From Mytilus edulis (taxonomy: Eukaryota > Mollusca > Bivalvia > Mytilida > Mytilidae), in the NCBI RefSeq assembly GCF_963676685.1, contig NC_092346.1, positions 29,649,133-29,713,132 on the forward strand: a stretch of 64,000 bases of DNA. Direction: 5' to 3'. The notes below the pieces were generated by a model. That model searched no databases, was not told where the DNA came from, and worked only from the letters and a program-made list of their open reading frames with translations. The position numbers and the translations under genes were made by a program. Positions 33,394 to 42,328 of the stretch are shown here, one piece after another. Each line of letters starts with the position of its first letter. The stretch's first letter is position 1.

Positions 33394-34755
33394 GGAGTGG
33401 TGATTTCAAAGATTATGGTATACCTTGATGTACCATGTGCATTGCTCTATAGAATATTGATTTTTTTTTTAAATTAAAACAAAAAACAAAGGAGGAATAT
33501 AGGTTTTGAGCAACAGTTTAAAACTTCCTTTTAACAGGAAGGTTCCCCGTCTACTTTTACATTATACTTGCTAAATTGTATTCATCTATTTACACTGTAC
33601 TGCCTTGAAAGTGTAAAAAGAAATGATCTTACATAATCTAGCACATTCTTAAAAATGGAAAGCGGAAGCATTACACCTGGTTCCCTTATATAATGCAAAA
33701 GAACTACTTTTTATTTTTGGAACGCGATAAAACTAGTACAATTCGATTCAGAGTCATATATAGTACGTTCATTAAATATCTACCTATCTTACGTAATATT
33801 CTATACCAAACACTTTCTTAAGCATGTATTAAAAGCGGCAACATTTAGTTTGGATCATTGATATAATACATAAAAGAGAGTATCCATTTTGCAATTGATT
33901 TAGAAACAAAGTCATATACCGGTAGTACGTTCATTACTTCTACCTAAGCTAGCCAGAATTTAGCTCACATTTCTTGATTATAAAAATGGATAGTTATGAA
34001 GTGTTGACCTCTTGGTTATATGTTATGAGTGTATAATATTTTATAATGAACTGTTTGATTACGAACACGTCATTTATAAAGACAGTGTTTCTTGGAAATA
34101 ACGATGGAGGTCAAATAAAAATTCAGGTCACAGTACTATACTGACATTCAAATCTCTTGCATCGATAGATAAGAAACAAATCGTGGTAAGAAAAATAAAC
34201 TGGGACAATCGCTTGAACTCCAAAGAAACGATAGTGTCTGTGTCGAAAGGTTAAGCGTCTCCTGCTATGAATGAATCAACCGCCATGCAATTTCACATTC
34301 AGTATTACTGTCACATCGAGAATAGGACACAATAGATAAAATTAAAGATAAAACACCTTTCTTGTATCTAAAGACATGTCGTTAGTGAACTGAGAAACCA
34401 TCACATCGGAACCGACAACCAACTTTTGACGCGACCATGAAACTTATTCAGTGTCAATATCCTTCGTTTTTTTCCTAATATCTCAGTTGAAACAAAACTC
34501 TTTAACTGTTGTTCAATTTTAGCATATTCCATTAATGCATTAGTTTTCTCTCTATCAATAAATCTCAAATTATATGTTATTTGAAATTTAAAAAAAAACA
34601 ATTAAGACAACAACGGAAAATGGAATTTATTTGTCTTAGGTTGTTCCATTGATTTTGAACGTAATTGTATTAGTTCTCTTAGAATAATATCATATAAATG
34701 TCAAAATGTTTCTTTTCAGAATTCAGAGGAAAAATAATAAATTCATCAACACATC
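33394..34755 (-). repeat. Cluster units 2-3: segment D, then truncated F
   Basis: D runs 33400-34520 and carries a local duplication of the AGTCATATAnnnGTACGTTCATTA word (33765 and 33910). The RT and E segments expected next are missing. F starts at about 34540 (TTTTCTCTCTATCAATAAATCTC) and is cut at 34755, after ATTCATCAACACATCTCC, by a SINE-bearing repeat. Confidence 0.7.
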
Positions 34756-35019
34756 TCCATGCCTTATATATCATGTACTGTAGTACGCCGCTAGATTAAA
34801 AATGACGAGGAAAGGTAACACACGGCCACCGAAAGCTTTATTATTTGTGAAGCCAAGGTGGTCGTGTGGTCTAGCGGGACGGCTACAGTGCAGGCGATTT
34901 GGTGTCACGATATCTCAGTAGCATGGGTTCGAATCCCGGCGAGGGAAGAACAAAAAATTTGCGAAATCAAATTTACAGATCTAACATTGTTGGGTTGATG
35001 TTTAAACGAGTAGTATATA
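34756..35019 (+). mobile_element. Composite repeat carrying a tRNA-derived SINE
   Basis: A leader (TACTGTAGTACGCCGCTAGA...GGTAACACACGGCCACCGAA) precedes a tRNA-like head: A box in GTGGTCTAGCGGGACGGCT (34867-34885) and B box GGTTCGAATCCC (34926-34937). The body continues AAATTTGCGAAATCAAATTTACA and ends in TCTAACATTGTTGGGTTGAT. The last part resembles the V-domain of V-SINEs; the family name is from recall. Both boxes are present, so this copy could once have been transcribed by polymerase III. Confidence 0.75.
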
Positions 35020-36002
35020 CCTTGATAGTGTACACATACATCGCACATGTGTGTTTGTCTGCTCTGTCTTGATCCTATATGATAAGGCATCTACTTTAAT
35101 GTTGACAGTTTACATGGAATGGTGATTTAAAAGTTTACGGTATACCTTGATCTACCTCGCCCATTGTTCCTTCGAATATTGATTGATATCAATCTTCTTT
35201 TGAAATAATAAAAAACACAAAGGAGGGATAAAGGATTTGAGCAACAGTTTTGAAATTCCTTTCAATAGGATGAAGTTTTCCTATCAACTTTTACATCACA
35301 CCGATGAAACTGTATTCATCTATTCACAATGTAACGTCATGAAAGCGTAAAAAGAAACGATCTTAAGTAATCTTCATTGTCTAACACATTCTTTAGCATG
35401 GAAAGCGGAAGCATTAAGTCTGGTTGCCTTATACAATACAACTTCTTTTTATCTTTGGAACGCGAAAAACTAGTTTTAATTTTGCAAATTTCTTTTGAAG
35501 CAGAGTCATACAGTACACGAATCATAACTACCTGAGCTAGCCTGAATTTAGTTCATATTTCTTGATTATAAAGAATGGATGTTTCCGTATAATAATAAGG
35601 TGTTGACATCTTGATTATATGTTATGAGAGTACAATATTTCATAATGAGCTGTTGGTTTTCAAACACGCAATTAATAAAGACAGCATTTCTTAGAAATAA
35701 AGATAGAGGTCGAATAAAGATTAAGGCGACAAAACTTAACTGAAATTCAAATATCTTACATCGATACAGGAGAAACAAATCAATGTAACAAATTGAATCT
35801 GGGAGGATCGCGTGATCTCCAAAGAAGCGATATCATGTGTTTCGACAAGTAAGGTGTCTTCCGCTATGTATGCATCAACCGCCATGCAATTCCCCGCCAT
35901 GCAGCAAATATGTCACAGTGTCACAAAATCGGCAAAATTACCGATCAGACCACTATGATTGTATCTAAAGATATAAAACCACAAAAACATGTCGCTAGTG
36001 AG
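35020..36002 (-). repeat. Cluster unit 3, segments G and D
   Basis: G3 (CCTTGATAGTGTACACATACATCGCACATGTG...TGTTGACAGTTTACATGG) flows into D3 (ACGGTATACCTTGATCTACCTCGCC...CATGGAAAGCGGAAGCATTA...ACCTGAGCTAGCCTGAATT...GAGCTGTTGGTTTTCAAACACGCAATTAAT). This unit shows the uninterrupted G-to-D junction used to define the R3 insertion in unit 2. Confidence 0.75.
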
Positions 36003-36404
36003 TTAAGATAAACATCGTAACGACAGAGCAGAAGGTATGTTACAGCTAAGAAATGAGAAGTTAACAATTGAAAATTTGAAATCATCACGATTGTCATTGA
36101 TTTTAGTTTGTTGTCGTCCATGAGTGTCAATATCATCATGAAAAATATTATAATTTGTAGCAGCGCATCTACTTTCGATAGAATAGTTCAATTCAAATAC
36201 ATATGAATACATCAGATGTAGACCCTCATTGCAAGATGGATTGTTGAGTGACAGAAATTCATCCACATATCTGAAAGTGGAAGACTTTTTTTTATTGTAG
36301 GTTCCGTTTGAATATTGCTTGATATGAGTAAATGGAACATACATCTGTATTACAACGGACATTTTTGTATCGATATTAAGATCGATATAAACAAAAAGAA
36401 GCAA
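36003..36404 (-). pseudogene. Reverse transcriptase fragment, cluster unit 3
   Basis: One minus-strand frame of 133 codons carries SSTFRYVDEFLSLNNPSCNEG, then a degraded ELNYSIES block, IDTHGRQQTKINDNRDDF and FSIVNFSFLSCNIPSA. These are the YxDD, LxIDxxGxxxTKxxDKRDDF and IVNFxFLxxNIP blocks of the same RT family. The catalytic site reads YVDE instead of YxDD. The frame is otherwise unbroken over this stretch, so it is less decayed than unit 1, but the N-terminal half is absent. It ends near 36404, just before element M3. Confidence 0.65.
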
Positions 36405-36435
36405 TCATTATGGTACGTTAAAACACGGTGTATTA

Positions 36436-37135
36436 TGCCGGCGTCACTCATTGGCGTATAGACCGGCCTGCACCAACATACACAGACAATTGACAAAGTC
36501 GGTATACCCTAGTTGCACGCCAGAGGAACGCTAAGCAATCGTTAAACGCGCGTTGCATAAGTTTGAAGTACGTCGAAATATAAAGACATACGCTTGGTGA
36601 ACGCTACAACTCGAAGATATTTTTATGCAGCATTGCAAATTTCCATCCAGCTCAAGCGTATGTCTAGCGTATACCTGTACGCTACACCTACGTTATACAT
36701 ACGATACAAGCGCGTTTAACGCGCTACAGATAAGTTTGAGACACGTTTAAGGCACGATGTATACGCTTCAAGCTCGTTCGACTTTAACTTAAACGTACGC
36801 GGGCGTGTTTGTAACAAACACCCCATAATAGAACGCCCAAAATACGACCTGGACGCGTCTCAAATACGTTTAAGAAACTTTTTTCCTTCGTAGAGTGCAT
36901 TCCATCTACGTGAGACAAACGCCAGGCATACGCCAACATACGCTACTTGAACGTCCGATAAACGTTTTGGTACGCTTCTGGTACGCCCAATTCACGCTCA
37001 AAGCTTGTTGTGCACACGTTACAGATATTATTGACAGGTTGATTGCATCCAAAGTTACTAGCGTATTGGCAGCGTACATGATTTTTTAACACGCCGGCGT
37101 ACGTCGGAGCTATACGCTGATATGTGACGCCGGTA
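36436..37135. mobile_element. M3: 700-bp TTA-flanked inverted-repeat element, CpG-rich
   Basis: The left end TGCCGGCGTCACTCATTGGC and the inverted right end TACCGGCGTCACATATCAGC are both followed by GTATAG. TTA flanks both sides (36433-36435, 37136-37138), again the TWA target of PIF/Harbinger elements. The interior is crowded with TACGCT, ACGTT, CGTTTAA and GCGTAT words and is much richer in CpG than the surroundings. The 64-codon frame 36895-37089 is not credible. It is best read as a non-autonomous relative of M1 and M2. Confidence 0.82.
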
Positions 37136-37138
37136 TTA

Positions 37139-37275
37139 GATCAATTAAATGGTATTTAGTATTACAATTATGACTGATGAAATCGAGAAAATCTTGACAT
37201 TTAAGAGAAAAAAAAAATTGAAATATTTGTGAAGTAAAAAATGCCTAGTTCCATGACACATAACTCAAATAAGAG
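37139..37275 (-). repeat. Cluster unit 3, segment E (left half)
   Basis: The host sequence between M3 and the SINE ends with the 9-bp word AAATAAGAG at 37267-37275, repeated after the SINE. Confidence 0.55.
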
Positions 37276-37622
37276 ATCCATGGTGTAGTGGTTAGTGCTT
37301 CGGACTACTAACACAAAGGTTTTTGGTTCGATTCCCGTGTGGGATGAAAATTTCAGGAACTGAATTTTCGGCTCTCCCTTGACACCATTTGCGAGTATGG
37401 TCTCGAGAAAACGATGATAGTCCCTCGGAAGGGGACGATAAATGGCTGACCCGTCTTAAGAGAGAGCAATATCTCTTGCACGTTAAAGACACCCTTGTAG
37501 ATTTCGAAAAAGAGCAGGCTAATGCCGCTACAATGCAGCACTCGAACCCGCAAAGTGGTAAGGGATTAATATAATTTGCAAAACTTGTTTCCCAATCCAC
37601 TATAAATAAATATATTTAAACT
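37276..37622 (+). mobile_element. 347-bp tRNA-derived SINE with 9-bp target duplication
   Basis: The head reads ATCCATGGTGTAGTGGTTAG (A box) and GGTTCGATTCCCG (B box, 37325-37337). The body has CCCTCGGAAGGGGACGATAA and GAGAGAGCAATATCTCTTGC followed by CACGTTAAAGACACCC, resembling the conserved central domain shared by metazoan SINEs such as bivalve MD-type SINEs. The family name is inferred from recall. AAATAAGAG occurs at 37267-37275 and 37623-37631, a clean duplication as expected for LINE-mediated insertion. The open frames within it on both strands are shadows. Confidence 0.88.
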
Positions 37623-37631
37623 AAATAAGAG

Positions 37632-38815
37632 TAGCTTAAAGATGTCATAAAAATACAGAAACTGAGACTACCCCTTTGACCTGCCCTTGGAATTTTAAAT
37701 TTGTTGCTGCCTGTCAGGACATATCAAAACAATTTACGAGTCACCAGAACACTGGTAGGAGAACTTTGAAATTTATTTTGTTTAATTTCATCTCATTTTT
37801 CGTATTTAATAAATCCCAAATCATATGTTCTTAAATATAAACAGACAATTACGGCAACAACAGGAAAAGATGAGACACTTGTCTTAGATGATTCTATTGA
37901 TTCTGAAAGTAATTTAATTACTTTTTTTCTAGAATAATATCGTTATTATGTCAAATCTAACCATTCGGTATTCATAGTAAAAAGTATAAATTCATCAAAA
38001 CTTGATTGAAAATTTCAAGATCAATGTCAGATCGACACAAAACAGAAACTCAACAAGCGAACGTTTACAACATTACCATATCCTTAAAAATAACAATGCT
38101 GAGGATATTAGAATCAAAAAAAATACTTCAAGTTGTATATTAATAAAAAATTCTGCACCTGATCTTTAGAAAAGTTGTAACCTACCTTCTAGCACAACTG
38201 ATGATGAAAAAGTAAACAAAACGAACCTCCGGTGTATCAAATTATAAATCTTATATCGCTGATGACTACAAATATGTTATGTTTATGTTGTTGTAAATGA
38301 ATCAAAATCTAACCAGCATACACGAAATAATAAATATATTTACTTTACATTATAATGGAATTGCGTATACAATGCAGTCATTGATGCATCCACCTTTCCT
38401 GGTACTCACATACAACAATATAATATAGCATTACAAAGCATAGCAGCAGTCAGCTTAATCATTTTGTCTGGTTGTCAAAAATTCATACCTTTCAATGTCT
38501 TGGTGTTAAAAAGTCAAAGACGGAAAATTTTCAAGGAGTGTGTTTTTACTTCTTTTCAGTGGTTTTGTTTAACATCATTTAAAATCAAGTGTAGGCAAAA
38601 TGTGTGTTATGCGTACCAAGTTACAAGCCTGTAAGTTTTTACAATCATTGGGGCTTATATTTATAAACAATTTTTTTTTTCAATTTCAAACCATCCTTTT
38701 AACTTCATTGAACAAATCGTACCACTGACATTAACTAAACATTTGAACGTTTGAATTTACCCACATTTATATACATTGATAGTGTACATATACATCGCGG
38801 GGTGTGTTTGTCTGT
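37632..38815 (-). repeat. Cluster units 3-4: segments E, F and start of G
   Basis: E: AAAATACAGAAACTGAGACT...CTGTCAGGACATATC (37645-37725), matching 42145-42215. F: 37780-38700 (GATCGACACAAAACAGAAACT, AACTGATGATGAAAAAGTAAAC, TACCAAGTTACAAGCCTG). G starts TTGATAGTGTACATATACATCGC near 38776 and is interrupted at about 38815. Confidence 0.72.
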
Positions 38816-38829
38816 TAGACGGTAGGTAT

Positions 38830-39110
38830 AGTGTGCGGCTAGGATCGTGTTTTGTTCGAGTGATTAAAAATTGAAAACAACACGTTTAATAATTTCTTGC
38901 GTCCGAAGAGCTTTTCTGGATTTACCTTCACCGGGAACGCTCATAGCCAAACATTTGAAATCCGAAGATGTATAAGTACCGAAACCGTTGAAGAGCTATC
39001 TGTCAAAATTACCTAAAATAAATAGCCAAATCTATCTAAAGCCAACTTTGCCTGAGGGCGTTGGAACCTGAGTTTCTTAATAATTTCAAAATTTAGAAAC
39101 GGACAATTTT
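38830..39110 (+). repeat. Dispersed repeat R5
   Basis: TTTCTTGCGTCCGAAGAGC...TCTGGATTTACCTTCACCGG...AACGCTCATAGCC...ATAAGTACCGAAACCGTTGA...GCCAACTTTGCCTGAGGGCG...CCTGAGTTTCTTAATAATT. A more diverged copy lies at 62390-62600. Familiar from mussel DNA; no coding capacity. Confidence 0.7.
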
Positions 39111-39394
39111 AAAACATGCGATAAGTTCAATTAACTTCTTTTTCGTAGTAATAATAGGTCTTTACATTACTATTCATCTTTTATTGAATATTATACATGT
39201 TTTACTCAATTTGGTAATACGTTTACATATAGTCATCCCCCACCCCCCCCCCCCTGCAAATCTAACCCCCATATGATAGATTTCAGTATATATTATAAGT
39301 TTCTGAATAAGTCTGAAAATTAAATCCAATAGAGTTAGATTTAGATTTTTTTTGCTGACAAATATTTATTGTCAATTTACATTTAATTTACAAA

Positions 39395-39790
39395 ATTGTT
39401 CGTCATCTGTCTATGTGTCTACTAGTCTGTCTTTATTTTCACCAGTTTTTCTAATAGTCTCCTAGATTGTTTACATTCTCCACAGTCTGGCTATGTGTCC
39501 ACAAGTCTGTCTATATGCTTATCAGTATGTATATGTCCACTAGTCCGTCAATATCTTCAACGGTCTGTCTATGTATCCATTAGTCTTTATTCATGTTTAA
39601 TAGTTTGACTTCATATTCACAATTCTGTCTACTATTCTGTCTACATGTCCACCAGTTCTTCTCCGTGCTCAATAATCTATCTACATGTTTACCAGTCATT
39701 TTACATTTCCAACAGTCTGAAAACATTTCCACCAGTCTGTGTATGTGTCCATCAATCTGTCTACATGTCTACCCTTCCAGCCGGTATATA
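39395..39790. repeat. Decayed ~20-bp minisatellite (CTACATGTCCACCAGTCTGT)
   Basis: Imperfect repeats of GTCTGTCTATGTGTCCAC-type words run through the stretch (39407, 39487, 39503, 39560, 39626, 39640, 39738, 39757). Drift is heavy. The 113-codon and 65-codon plus-strand frames here are repeat-driven. Confidence 0.7.
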
Positions 39791-40224
39791 TTTATACCAT
39801 ACGGTGCCAACATGTCTTTCTATGTTTTTTACTCGTCTGTAATTCTTTTTTGTGTTGTTTTGTCTGATCGTCCGAATATTCAACATGCTGACATGTACAT
39901 GCATTCATTTGACCTGATAACTTACTACATTTAGGTGTATACTCTTTACTAATATCCTTATGCTTTAAAATGCCAAAAAGTTTTCGTTGGGGTTCACCCA
40001 AGGAACATTTCTAATATGTTTCTCCACAACAATTCACGTTGCAGGTTTAGTTTTTCTGACAACAGGCTAGTATGACGAGTAAAAGTTGTATTTCAGGGAT
40101 GCAAGTAAAGCTTACAAATTAAATAGTCTTATCTATCCCCGGTTGAAAAAGTGTCGTTTTACAACCATACTTAACATACATGTAGAAAAAAACCCACAAC
40201 AACAAGCACAGTAAAACTCATTTC

Positions 40225-40312
40225 AAACTTTGCTTGTCTTTTTACTTTTTAGCCATGGCGTTGTCAATTTATTTTCAATTTATGAGTTTGGTTTCAATCG
40301 CCCCTCTTTAAG
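40225..40312 (+). repeat. R3 fragment
   Basis: CTTGTCTTTTTACTTTTTAGCCATGGCGTTGTCAATTTATTTTCAA followed by TTATGAGTTTGG and CGCCCCTCTTTA: the 3' part of R3. Confidence 0.8.
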
Positions 40313-40719
40313 AACAAGTCCGAGTCTGTTGTCAGAATAAGTAACAAAAGAAACCAAACAAAATGACGAGATATACATGTATAAACAAAGGACTACTTGC
40401 AGTTTCTGAGATGCCAGCTCCACACCTCTCACCTTACACAATATATGTATATACGTCTCAATCCGAATTGTCTATGCTTACATAAGATTGTTGACATCAC
40501 GAATGTCTACTGTCCATACAATTTGTAAGATGTGAGAAACAACAATATATACAAATGAACGATACTTGTTTGTAAAATGTAAGTGTTCATACGTATTCAC
40601 CATGAGCCTTGAAAGTACTTAATTTGGACATTCGTTTTAGTTTTTCGTAAATACACCAACACATAACATTTTTCAGTTATCAGATATACTTTTTAGTGGC
40701 AATATCAATAAAACACTAT

Positions 40720-41003
40720 CCAGTTACGATTATCTTCTTACTTTTTAATACCATAATTACGATTATTGTTTCCGAGTTACGATTATCATCCCGAATTTTT
40801 CAACGTTAATTTTCAAAGCGCCTAGACAATGCCAGTACACCGTTACGATTCAAATATGATGTAATGGTATAGAGAAACCTTGCAGCTGAGTAACTATTGA
40901 CAAAACATGCTACATTTGAGAAAAATGACTGTAAAGGTTTTCCCTATATCTGCCGTCGCCATATTGGGATAGTCGTAATTCCAGTTACGATTATCTCATT
41001 AAT
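40720..41003. repeat. Stretch with five TTACGATTAT words
   Basis: TTACGATTAT or a one-base variant occurs at about 40724, 40758, 40776, 40845 and 40985. CCAGTTACGATTATC opens and closes the stretch in direct orientation. No inverted ends are seen. Confidence 0.45.
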
Positions 41004-41015
41004 ACCAGTGATATA

Positions 41016-42328
41016 TATGATTTGTAAGCCTTTCGTTATCTTGATACATTGAGCAAATCTTTCATAGTATCAACCATATGTTTTCAACATATATGATAAG
41101 GTATCCAATTAGGAACTGATAGTAATAATGAAGTGATGATTTCAAAACTTATGGTATACCTTGATGTACCTTGCGCTTTGTTCCTGTTTATATATATTGA
41201 TTGATATTAATCTTCTTTTGAAATGAAAAAAAGGATGTATATAGTTTTGAGCAACAGGATAAAACTTCCTTTTATCCAGAAGTTGTCCTCTTTACTTTTA
41301 CATCATAGCTGCGAACTGTATTCACACTGTTACGGCATGAACGTGTAAAAGAAATGCTCTTTTGTAATATTCAAGTTTTTAAACATGGACAGCGGAAGCA
41401 TTTCATCTGATAGCGTTATACATTTTATGAAACAAAAGAACTACCTTTTATCTTTGGAAGCGAAAAACTAGTATCCATTTTGCAATTGATTTAAAACCTA
41501 AGTCATATAGTACGTTCATATTATCTACCTGAGCTACCCTGAACTTAGTCATATTTCTTGATTATAAAAATGGATAGTTAATAAGCATAAAGTTTTGACA
41601 TCTTGATTATATGTTATGAGAGTAGAATATTTTATAATGAACTGTTGGTTTGCAAACACGCAATTCATAAAGGAAGTATTTCTTGGAAATTACAACATGG
41701 AGGTCAAATAAAAATCAAGACGATATAAGTATACCGAGAATGTTCAAATCTCTTTAATAGATTAGAAAGAAACAGATAAAGGTAATAAATAGAAACTGGA
41801 GCAATTGCATGAACTCATAAGGAGCAAGATCGTGTGCTTCGGCAGGTTAAGCGTAGCCCGCTATGTATGCATCGACCGCCATGCAATCTAACACTCAGTA
41901 AAAATGTAACATCGAGAATAGGACACAATCGGTAAAGTTACAGATCGGAACAACTAATTTGTATCTAAAGATTTTATATCACAAAAGCATGTTGCTGGTG
42001 AGTTGAGAAACAAACACATCGCAGCGGTCAACCAATTTTTGTTATGCCCGTCGAAAGTTTTCAGTACATCAATTTCGATTTTTTCACATAACTCTGTTAA
42101 AATACAAATCTTTAAATGGAGTCTGTTTAGTGTGAATATAAAAATACAGGAACTGAGACTACCCCTTTGACTTCCTCATGAAATATCAAATGTGTTGATG
42201 ACAGCCAGGACATATCCAAACAATTGACATGTAACCAGAACACAAGAAGAAGAACACTGAAATCATTTTTTTGTCAATTCAATTAATTTTATCAAATCAT
42301 ATGCTATAAAGAATAAGCAGACAATTAA
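41016..42328 (-). repeat. Cluster unit 4, segments G, D and E
   Basis: G ends TATGATAAGGTATCCAATTAGG; D runs from ATGGTATACCTTGATGTACC to TTTAAATGGAGTCTGTTTAG (42130). E follows directly (AAAATACAGGAACTGAGACT), so the RT segment is absent here. E ends AGACAATTAA at 42328, where the 7.7-kb element begins. Confidence 0.75.

Larger units (their letters stand above)
38816..41015. mobile_element. Composite insertion inside segment G
   Basis: G is continuous at 32940-33148 and 35020-35130 but split here, resuming at about 41016 (TAAGCCTTTCGTTATCTTGATACATT). The 2.2-kb insert contains repeat R5, a poly-C run (39239-39253), a decayed minisatellite, an R3 fragment and a TTACGATTAT-rich end. Exact borders and a target duplication are not resolved. 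Confidence 0.55.

Noticed and set aside
34856-34945. Possible functional tRNA gene
   Set aside because: A and B boxes are present but the arms do not fold as a proper cloverleaf by eye, and the sequence continues into a SINE body with a second truncated copy at 19338.
37276-37345. Possible functional tRNA gene (ATGGTGTAGTGGTTAG head)
   Set aside because: Continues without terminator into a SINE body and is bounded by a 9-bp target duplication.
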